Shown: positions 6,552-11,828 of the stretch, one piece after another
How positions within the stretch are numbered: the stretch's first letter is position 1
How the letters are laid out: every line of letters begins with the position of its first letter
Origin: an uncultured Actinomycetes bacterium
GTDB lineage: Bacteria; Actinomycetota; Actinomycetes; Nanopelagicales; Nanopelagicaceae
Direction: 5' to 3'
Assembly (NCBI GenBank): GCA_903916775.1
Contig: CAIWXY010000143.1
Coordinates: 1 to 11,828 of the forward strand
DNA length: 11,828 nucleotides
Made by a program: the position numbers and the translations under genes
The notes under the pieces: model-generated
Seen by the model: only the letters and a program-made list of their open reading frames with translations
Database searches by the model: none
Told to the model about the DNA's origin: nothing

Positions 6552-6607
6552 GTTTTGAGCTTAAAGTTATGCCAACAGAAGCTGCCCATACACATTGAAA
6601 GAGAGCC

Positions 6608-7051
6608 ATGGACGACCAACATTTTCTTGATTTTGCCATTCAAGCCGCTCGCCAAGGTGGCGCCGAGGGCGGTGTTCCTATTGGAGGGGCGCTCGTTGTA
6701 GATGGCAAAGTCCTAGGAGTCGGCTACAACAAGCGAGTTCAGCTTGGCAGCGCTATCCGCCATGGCGAGACTGATTGTCTAGAGAATATCGGCCGCCTGC
6801 CAGCCTCTGTCTATCAGAAGGCAAATATGTACACCACGCTCTCCCCCTGCCACATGTGTACTGGTGCGATCCTGCTCTACGGAATTCCTCGCGTTGTCCT
6901 CGGTGAAAATGAAACATTTATGGGAGCAGAGGATCTGCTGCGATCTCATGGTGTTGAGGTAATAAATCTCAACTCGCAAGAGTGCAAAGACATGATGGCA
7001 AAATTCATTGCAGAAAAACCTGAAGTCTGGAATGAAGATATCGGAGTTTAA
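6608..7051 (+). CDS. Cytosine deaminase, small zinc-dependent yeast Fcy1-type
   Basis: A 147-aa protein of the cytidine-deaminase fold. The zinc site is complete: His52 in HGE with catalytic Glu54, and Cys81 and Cys84 in SPCHMC. Resemblance to yeast cytosine deaminase (158 aa) runs over the whole length: GGVPIGG, the LENIGRL block, YTTLSPCxMCTGAI, YGIPRVVLGEN and the C-terminal WNEDIG, where Asp144 and Trp141 line up with yeast Asp155 and Trp152 of the substrate pocket. It should convert cytosine to uracil and ammonia in the cytoplasm. It is unrelated to the bacterial CodA amidohydrolase. The neighbouring divergent NCS1 permease supports cytosine as the substrate. Alternatives such as guanine or tRNA-adenosine deaminase are less likely because the yeast-type C-terminal lid is present. 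Its last 4 nt overlap the end of the convergent paiB-like gene. Confidence 0.9.
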   Translation: MDDQHFLDFAIQAARQGGAEGGVPIGGALVVDGKVLGVGYNKRVQLGSAIRHGETDCLENIGRLPASVYQKANMYTTLSPCHMCTGAILLYGIPRVVLGENETFMGAEDLLRSHGVEVINLNSQECKDMMAKFIAEKPEVWNEDIGV

Positions 7052-7695
7052 GGCTGGAGTTTGCGCATCTCTGATGCGATGTGAGCCTCACCTGGTATCG
7101 CTGAATTTTCCAGATCTTTAATAACTCGGCTCTGATCAGCCTCTGATTTATTCTGGCTGAGTTTGTATTTTGCTTCCACAGATGTGATGTTCAAAATTAC
7201 TGCCACGATACCCTTGAGCTCGAGTTCGATGTACTCCTGATCTGCCTGGGCTACGTGCCAAGAATCTGCACGATCCTTCTCGTGAAATGCAGTGAGGTCA
7301 GTAACGATTGTGCGAAGCAGCTCTCGATCTTCGCTTACCTCTAACGTGCCGCTGAGATGGAGTGATTGATAATTCCACGTTGGTACAACTTTGTGGTCTT
7401 CCAACTTCCTCGCATAATTAGTTGGAGAAATATAGGCCTGTTGGCCACGCACTATCGCTAGTGCCTTTGTGTCAGATGCGACGCTCTTCCACTGCGGGTT
7501 AGCTCGCGCCATATGCATAACGAGTTTGCCAAAATATGTATCGCTCATCTGACTCTGATCCCAGACAAAAGGCATCAGCGTTGAGATTGGTGTGCCATCT
7601 GGCGACACTGTCACTACATCAGCCGCACGTGCCGAATGAGCGAAACGAGTGATCTCGTCCCATTCTGTAACAACAAATTTATGAGGAATGTACAC
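7048..7695 (-). CDS. PaiB-like FMN-binding split-barrel protein (putative negative transcriptional regulator family)
   Basis: 215 aa, the usual size for the PaiB / FMN-binding negative regulator family. Family landmarks in order: N-terminal MYIPHKF, LVMHMARANPQW (58-69), AYISPTNY (87-94), HKVVPTWNYQSLHLSG (101-116), GIV (162-164) and KYKLSQNKSEADQSRVI (176-192). The fold is a flavin-reductase-like split barrel related to pyridoxamine-phosphate oxidase. In Bacillus, PaiB was named for negative effects on protease synthesis and sporulation; the biochemical role of most members, including this one, is unknown. It starts with GTG 12 nt after the dienelactone hydrolase stop, so it is probably the last gene of that operon. 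A 6-bp GC-rich hairpin lies in its final codons, and its stop overlaps the convergent deaminase. Confidence 0.87.
   Translation of the reverse strand: MYIPHKFVVTEWDEITRFAHSARAADVVTVSPDGTPISTLMPFVWDQSQMSDTYFGKLVMHMARANPQWKSVASDTKALAIVRGQQAYISPTNYARKLEDHKVVPTWNYQSLHLSGTLEVSEDRELLRTIVTDLTAFHEKDRADSWHVAQADQEYIELELKGIVAVILNITSVEAKYKLSQNKSEADQSRVIKDLENSAIPGEAHIASEMRKLQP
7064..7078. terminator. Short hairpin downstream of the deaminase, inside the paiB-like gene
   Basis: CGCATC (7064-7069) and GATGCG (7073-7078) form a perfect 6-bp stem with a 3-nt loop, 12 nt past the deaminase stop codon. It lies in the coding 3' end of the convergent gene and has no T-run. A U-less terminator is possible, but the stem is short and could be chance. 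Confidence 0.25.
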
Positions 7696-7707
7696 AGGCT
7701 TATTCTC

Positions 7708-8394
7708 TTATTTCACGTTATTAAAGAAGAAATCAAGAGTGCGCTCCCAAGCCAGTGCTGCAGCTAATTCTGAATAAACCTCTGGGCGCTCATCATTAAA
7801 GAAGGCGTGCTGCGTTCCTGGGTAGTCATAAGCCGTGACAACTCCACCCGCAGCTTTAATCTCGCGAAGTGCTTCCTGGATTCCAGGTGCGCTGGAGGTG
7901 CCATCGCCCTCTGCGCAATGAATAAGCGCAGCCTTACCCGAGAAATTCTTCCACTCTGGGTCATGGCGCTCCCATGAAGAGCCTGGATAGAAAGCAACAG
8001 CTGCACCGATCTTCTCGCTCAGCGTTGCACTCCAGATTGCGAGTGATCCACCCATGCAAAATCCCACTACGCCAACATGACTTGTTGTTGTTTCGGGCAG
8101 CGCGAGTAAATACGAGGCTGCGGCAGTCATCTCTTTGCCAGCGAGATCGAGCTTAAGTTCCATCATTAATTTCTTTGCCGTGTCTGGCTCGCTTGCTGCC
8201 TGGCCGTGATAGAGGTCGGGAGCAAATGCGACAAAACCTGCAGCAGCGAATCGGTCGACGACATCTGTAATGTGGCCAACCAAGCCCCACCACTCTTGAA
8301 TCACAATAACGGCAGGGCCGCTTCCACTTTCTGGAAGTGAGAGGTAGCCCTGTCCTGCAACTCCATGAGTATCAAACGTTATGTGCTTGCCCAT
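7708..8394 (-). CDS. Dienelactone hydrolase family protein
   Basis: A 228-aa alpha/beta hydrolase of the dienelactone hydrolase family, full length and without a signal peptide. The catalytic set is visible: nucleophile Cys113 in the elbow GFCMGG, probable Asp164 in CAEGDGTSSAPG, and His196 in GTQHAFFND. Glu34 in QEWWG is the residue that in the model enzyme helps activate the cysteine. The model enzyme opens dienelactone to maleylacetate in chlorocatechol breakdown, but most family members act on other esters or lactones, and no aromatic-degradation gene is here, so the substrate is open. The ATG has a TAAGG site (8402-8406 on the plus strand) with 7 nt spacing. It lies 27 nt after the glucosidase stop and 12 nt before the PaiB-like gene, suggesting one transcript. 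Confidence 0.88.
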   Translation of the reverse strand: MGKHITFDTHGVAGQGYLSLPESGSGPAVIVIQEWWGLVGHITDVVDRFAAAGFVAFAPDLYHGQAASEPDTAKKLMMELKLDLAGKEMTAAASYLLALPETTTSHVGVVGFCMGGSLAIWSATLSEKIGAAVAFYPGSSWERHDPEWKNFSGKAALIHCAEGDGTSSAPGIQEALREIKAAGGVVTAYDYPGTQHAFFNDERPEVYSELAAALAWERTLDFFFNNVK

Positions 8395-8421
8395 AACAGA
8401 ACCTTATTGCTTGCTTCGTGC

Positions 8422-10134
8422 CTAGGCTATGGTTTTAACCCAGACACAGGTATTTTTCGGAACTTTATTGCCCGAGAGCTTTCCGCTGCTCACAAGAATT
8501 TCACCCTTAGGTAGCGAGTAGGCATCGCCATCAAAATTCATGATGCAGTGCCATCCGTTGGCTCGCTTGAAGTGGAGCACCTGTGGGTCACCTGTCTTTT
8601 CCCACATGAGATCTTCAGTCGACTGATACTTCTTTCGTGATGCCAGCGCTTGACGATAGATCTCTAGGGTTGAATCTTTCTGGCCACTTTGTGCCTCTAC
8701 GGCAAAGTCTTTAAACCAGCGAGGCTGCGGCAGGTGCGATCCACCGCTGCCAAAACCAAATGACTTGCCAGTGATTGTCCATGGCAATGGAACTCGGCAA
8801 CCATCGCGGCCTTTATCGACGTGGACAACAGCAACGCCTTTTACATTCTTTCCATAACCTTTAAAGAAAGCGCTCTCACGCTTGGTGACGATATTGCGAG
8901 ACCAGATCGGATCTTGCAAATCTTGGTGTTTAAGATCCTCTACTTCAAAGAGCCCTAGCTCCTCGCCTTGATAAATGTAAACGCAGCCTGGTAGCGCCAT
9001 CGTAAAGAGAGCAGCAGCTTTGGCCCGAGCCAAACCGAGTTTCTTGTCCAGAACTGCATCTTTGCCATCTGAGAGCAACCATTCATTGAGTTTGGTTTCC
9101 TTAGGAAGTCCAAGTTTGGTTGGCTGGCGCACTTGATCGTGATTATTGAGTACCCAGGTGGACGATGAGCCCTCCGTCTTTGCAAGCTCAATATTTTCCG
9201 AAACTATTCGTTTGTAAGTGCGAGCATCGTAGGGGGCGCCTAACAGGTCAAAATTGAAAGCTTGGCCTAACTCGTCTGGGCGCGCATAGAGAACGCGACG
9301 CGGAGCTTGGATATAAGCCTCCGCCACTGCAACTCGTGGCGGGTTGTATTCATTGAAAACTTTGCGCCATTCGCGATAAATCTCGTGCACCTCGTCACGA
9401 TCGAAGAGGATGTCGTTTCCTTTGAGCGTGATTCCAAAGGAGTCAATTTTTGGGTAGGACTTATTGAGCTTGCTCATATCTTTCTTCAACGCATGAGCAA
9501 CATCGATGCGAAAGCCATCTACGCCGCGATCTGACCAGAAACGTAGGGTCTTGATGAAATCGAGTTGGACCTCTCGGTTATCCCAATTGAAGTCAGGTTG
9601 CTCAGGTGCAAAGAGATGCAGATACCACTGGCCTGGAGTTCCATCTGGATTAGTCGAGCGAGTCCATGCCGACGGTGCGAAATGTGACACCCAATCATTG
9701 GGTGGCAACTCACCATCTTTACCTTTGCCATCACGGAAGATATAGCGCTCGCGCGCCTTAGAGCCAGGCTTAGATGCCAGCGCCTCCTGGAACCACGCAT
9801 GTTGATCTGATGAGTGATTGGGGACGATATCGACAAATACGCGGATATTTTCTTTATGGAGCGCTTTCACCATCGCATCGAAATCTTCAAGCGTACCGAG
9901 GCGTGGGTCGACGTTGCGATAGTCCGCAACATCGTAACCACCGTCAGCAAGTGGAGATGGATAGAACGGACTTAACCAGACGGCATCAAGACTGAGCGAC
10001 TTAAGATACTTAGCTTTTGACGTAATGCCATTAACGTCACCCAAGCCATCTCCGTTTGAGTCTTTGAAACTGCGTGGATAGATCTGGTAGATCGCAGCTT
10101 GTCGCCACCAATCTTTGTCGGCAGGTAATGCCAT
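8422..10134 (-). CDS. GH13 alpha-glucosidase (cytoplasmic, sugar-operon enzyme)
   Basis: A 570-aa glycoside hydrolase family 13 enzyme without a signal peptide. The N-terminal WWRQAAIYQIYPRSFKDSNGDGLGD includes the metal-binding loop of oligo-1,6-/alpha-glucosidases. Conserved regions: DIVPNH (102-107), GFRIDVAHAL with nucleophile Asp211, VAVAEAY with acid/base Glu272, and NNHDQVRQ with Asp333. A beta-sandwich C-terminal domain covers about 490-570. Overall it resembles actinobacterial alpha-glucosidases (GH13_30-like, moderate confidence). It releases glucose from maltose, short malto-oligosaccharides or related alpha-glucosides after import. The strong ribosome site GGAGGA (10140-10145 on the plus strand) fixes the ATG with about 6 nt spacing. 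It follows the MalG-like permease by 54 nt, so the imported sugar is probably its substrate. Sucrose or isomaltose as the natural substrate cannot be excluded. Confidence 0.92.
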   Translation of the reverse strand: MALPADKDWWRQAAIYQIYPRSFKDSNGDGLGDVNGITSKAKYLKSLSLDAVWLSPFYPSPLADGGYDVADYRNVDPRLGTLEDFDAMVKALHKENIRVFVDIVPNHSSDQHAWFQEALASKPGSKARERYIFRDGKGKDGELPPNDWVSHFAPSAWTRSTNPDGTPGQWYLHLFAPEQPDFNWDNREVQLDFIKTLRFWSDRGVDGFRIDVAHALKKDMSKLNKSYPKIDSFGITLKGNDILFDRDEVHEIYREWRKVFNEYNPPRVAVAEAYIQAPRRVLYARPDELGQAFNFDLLGAPYDARTYKRIVSENIELAKTEGSSSTWVLNNHDQVRQPTKLGLPKETKLNEWLLSDGKDAVLDKKLGLARAKAAALFTMALPGCVYIYQGEELGLFEVEDLKHQDLQDPIWSRNIVTKRESAFFKGYGKNVKGVAVVHVDKGRDGCRVPLPWTITGKSFGFGSGGSHLPQPRWFKDFAVEAQSGQKDSTLEIYRQALASRKKYQSTEDLMWEKTGDPQVLHFKRANGWHCIMNFDGDAYSLPKGEILVSSGKLSGNKVPKNTCVWVKTIA

Positions 10135-10188
10135 TGTCGTCCTCCGTGTAGTAGCTCTGCATGATGAAACGAACGTGATCGAGAATAA

Positions 10189-11067
10189 TTAACCTTTTGT
10201 GGCGCCTTGAGTGAGTCCACCAATAATAAATCTTTGGAGAGAGAGAAATATTGCAATAAGTGGAATTGAAGCAAGGATTGATCCCGCGGCGAATGGACCC
10301 CAGTTTTGACCAAGCGCTGCGCCAACAAAGGATTCCAAACCAACAGCGACTGTCCGCTGATCCACATTTGTGAGAAATATTGATGCGAGCACAAATTCAT
10401 TAAATGTTCCGATAAAGGTAAGCAAAGCCGTGACTGCCAAGACTGGTGCCGCCAAGGGGAAGAAAATTAACCAGTAGATTTGCATCGTCGAGGCGCCGTC
10501 GATGCGAGCAGCCTCATCAAGTTCCATGGGAATTGTGTTGATGTAACCACGCAATAGCCAGACGTTCACACCCATAGAACCGCCTAGGTAGATCAAAAGA
10601 AGTCCACCCATGCTGCCCAATCCAAAAGCTGGAAATACTGTGTATATGCGCTCCATCATGACATAAATAGCTGCAATTGCTAGAAATGAAGGGAAAACCT
10701 GTACTAGTAAAAGTGCTTGCAGACCAGTTTTTCGACCACGGAACTTCATTCGACTAAATGCAAATGCCGCGCCAGCTCCCACAAATACGGAGATTATGGA
10801 GTTGAGAATCGCAAGGAGAAATGAGTTGAGCATCCAGCGACTAAAAGGAACGGCGGGGTCATGAAATAGGAGTTTGAAGTTTGCCAGGCTAATTCCATGT
10901 GGAAGAAATGAGTTCGTAGAGAGCAGCCCTGTGGTGTTAAGACTACTTTCTATAACGATATAGATAGGGAAAACCGTGAAAAAAATGAGAACCCAGATAA
11001 AGAGATGGCTCAGTACACGACCCTTTGTGATCGGTTTCCGGCTTTTTACCGTGAGAGTAGTTTCCAT
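10189..11067 (-). CDS. Sugar ABC transporter permease, MalG-like
   Basis: A 292-aa integral membrane subunit of a carbohydrate (CUT1) ABC importer, with about six membrane segments from residue 18 to 285. The EAA loop that docks with the ATPase is MELDEAARIDGASTMQIYW (181-199), followed by FFPLAAP. The C-terminal GLTQGATKG matches the MalG-type ending G-x-T-x-G-A-x-KG. It pairs with the MalF-like subunit encoded just upstream to form the channel. Its ATG shares one base with the TAA stop of that gene (TAATG on the minus strand), which indicates translational coupling. With the alpha-glucosidase gene directly downstream, the cargo is probably maltose, malto-oligosaccharide or another alpha-glucoside. 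No nucleotide-binding subunit gene is found within the window's part of the operon. Confidence 0.93.
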   Translation of the reverse strand: METTLTVKSRKPITKGRVLSHLFIWVLIFFTVFPIYIVIESSLNTTGLLSTNSFLPHGISLANFKLLFHDPAVPFSRWMLNSFLLAILNSIISVFVGAGAAFAFSRMKFRGRKTGLQALLLVQVFPSFLAIAAIYVMMERIYTVFPAFGLGSMGGLLLIYLGGSMGVNVWLLRGYINTIPMELDEAARIDGASTMQIYWLIFFPLAAPVLAVTALLTFIGTFNEFVLASIFLTNVDQRTVAVGLESFVGAALGQNWGPFAAGSILASIPLIAIFLSLQRFIIGGLTQGATKG

Positions 11068-11828
11068 TAGTTATTTTCCAATACCTGTGAACGTCGAATA
11101 CTCCATAGCGAGACAAGTCCAATGATCATGAAGATCACCATGGAAATTGCAGAAGCTGAACCAAAGTCTTGATGGTTTCCGTTGAATGCAGTCTTATATG
11201 TATAGGTTATTAAAATGTCCGTTGCTCCAGCAAACTTCCCGTGCAAAACATCGGTTGGTCCTCCACCGGTTAGTAGGTAGATCAGATTAAAGTTATTGAA
11301 ATTGAAGGCAAAAGATGCGATGAGCAGTGGCGAAAGAATTTGCAATACGAGAGGTAATTTAATTCTTCTCAAAACTTGAAATGATGTTGCGCCATCGATT
11401 TGTGCTGCTTCCGAGAGTTCAGCAGGTACTGATTGAAGTGCGCCGGAGCTGATGAGGTAGAAGTATGGGAAACCGAGCCATAAATTCACAATAAGCACGA
11501 TTCCTTTAGCGAACCAGGGGCTATCCATGAAATCTATATGAGTGTGGAAGAGGCTATTGACTGCACCAAACTGAGTTTGGAACATTCCGCGCCATATAAG
11601 GATCGACATCAGGCTTGGAATCGCGTAAGGCAATATTAGGACTGAGCGATAAAATCGTTTAAGTGCAAGCTTTTGATCGAGAACGATCGCCAGCAGAAGA
11701 CCTACTGCAAACATCATGAGGACAGTGATTATTGAGAAGCAGAATGTCCATAGAAATACGCCTAGAAATGGCCCACGGACAGCTGGATTATCTAGCAAAT
11801 GCAGGTAGTTGGAGAAGCCATTAAATGC
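11067..11828 (-). CDS. Sugar ABC transporter permease, MalF-like (5' end outside window)
   Basis: 253 codons of a MalF-type CUT1 permease. The frame stays open to the window edge, so the start lies beyond 11828; the ten codons before the TTG at 11796-11798 read AFNGFSNYLH and align with the family's G-x-x-NY region, showing that this TTG is internal. Visible landmarks are VFLWTFCFSI, the EAA loop VPAELSEAAQIDGATSFQVLRRIKLP and the MalF signature NFNNFNLIYLLTGGGPTD. The missing part is probably a first membrane helix and short N-terminus of about 50-80 residues. It forms a heterodimer with the MalG-like subunit, whose start overlaps its stop by one base. A solute-binding protein gene would be expected further upstream, outside the window. 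Confidence 0.92.
   Translation of the reverse strand, partial: AFNGFSNYLHLLDNPAVRGPFLGVFLWTFCFSIITVLMMFAVGLLLAIVLDQKLALKRFYRSVLILPYAIPSLMSILIWRGMFQTQFGAVNSLFHTHIDFMDSPWFAKGIVLIVNLWLGFPYFYLISSGALQSVPAELSEAAQIDGATSFQVLRRIKLPLVLQILSPLLIASFAFNFNNFNLIYLLTGGGPTDVLHGKFAGATDILITYTYKTAFNGNHQDFGSASAISMVIFMIIGLVSLWSIRRSQVLENN

Larger units (their letters stand above)
6427..6607. promoter_or_regulatory. Divergent regulatory region between permease and cytosine deaminase
   Basis: 181 bp must hold both promoters. Visible elements: AGGAGA ribosome site of the permease at 6435-6440 (minus strand); a 5-bp GGGGT/ACCCC hairpin at 6454-6470 in the permease leader; an inverted repeat TATGA-N9-TCATA at 6472-6490; and tandem TGAGGGTT at 6533-6540 and 6544-6551, 11 bp apart, with a further TGAG at 6556-6559. 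TAAAGT at 6562-6567 fits a TANNNT -10 for the deaminase, with the tandem repeats over the expected -35. Only a weak purine run (AAAGAGAG, 6598-6605) precedes the deaminase ATG. The promoter assignments are tentative. Confidence 0.5.

Noticed and set aside
6419..6655. Short minus-strand frame over the permease-deaminase gap
   Set aside because: It overlaps the permease start, the intergenic region and the deaminase start in an unrelated frame, with no plausible start signal or domain.
6608..7051. TadA (tRNA adenosine deaminase) or guanine deaminase
   Set aside because: HGE and PCxMC occur in all of these, but the YGIPRVVLGEN block and the WxEDIG C-terminus are those of yeast-type cytosine deaminase, and a nucleobase permease is the neighbour.
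10170..10181. LacI-type operator CGAACGTGATCG before the glucosidase gene
   Set aside because: Only 8 of 12 positions are palindromic and the site is within an operon, not before its first gene. Probably chance.
11796..11798. TTG as the start codon of the MalF-like gene
   Set aside because: The frame is open to the window edge and the ten preceding codons match the MalF family's N-terminal region, so this codon is an internal leucine.

Overview
The window reads as one end of a contig from a low-to-mid GC actinobacterium. Gene content and protein style fit the small freshwater actinobacteria (acI / Nanopelagicales, e.g. Planktophila-like). The pointers are a GuaB1-type IMPDH-related protein, a TatB of the actinobacterial 'GPEF…LxPKQF' type, a delta-60 repeat surface protein with a C-x16-CPxGF tail, and a binding-protein-dependent sugar operon with an actinobacterial GH13 glucosidase. 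The taxonomic call is inference from protein resemblance; no marker gene is present. Bases 1-20 are not genomic: they equal the 3' end of the Illumina TruSeq read-2 adapter, so this is an untrimmed assembly end.

Layout. 22-1089 (+): C-terminal half of an MMPL-family exporter, cut by the contig end. 1120-3141 (+): secreted seven-repeat delta-60 (DUF5122) beta-propeller protein with Ig-like and IPT-like domains and a cysteine-containing tail. 3171-3485 (-): tatB, convergent with the propeller gene. 3531-4970 (+): guaB1, with an apparent leaderless promoter. 4999-6426 (-): NCS1 nucleobase permease (CodB-like). 6608-7051 (+): small zinc cytosine deaminase of the yeast Fcy1 type, divergent from the permease across a 181-bp regulatory gap. 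7048-7695, 7708-8394, 8422-10134, 10189-11067 and 11067-11828 (all -): a probable operon which, in transcription order, is malF-like permease (5' end outside the window), malG-like permease, GH13 alpha-glucosidase, dienelactone hydrolase and PaiB-like FMN-binding protein.

How the genes work together. The permease and deaminase form a compact cytosine uptake-and-deamination pair yielding uracil and ammonia. GuaB1, convergent with the permease, probably acts in purine nucleotide interconversion, so 3.5-7.05 kb is a nucleobase salvage neighbourhood. The minus-strand block from 11.8 to 8.4 kb imports an alpha-glucoside or malto-oligosaccharide and hydrolyses it in the cytoplasm. No ATPase gene is seen between the permeases and the glucosidase. 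The dienelactone hydrolase and PaiB-like genes follow so closely that they are probably cotranscribed, with no obvious metabolic link.

No rRNA, tRNA, CRISPR array, insertion sequence or phage gene was seen. The only intergenic gap above 100 bp is 6427-6607. No clearly new multi-gene system was found. The most notable items are the fungal-type deaminase paired with a CodB-like permease, the surface protein's tail and propeller architecture, and the adapter contamination.
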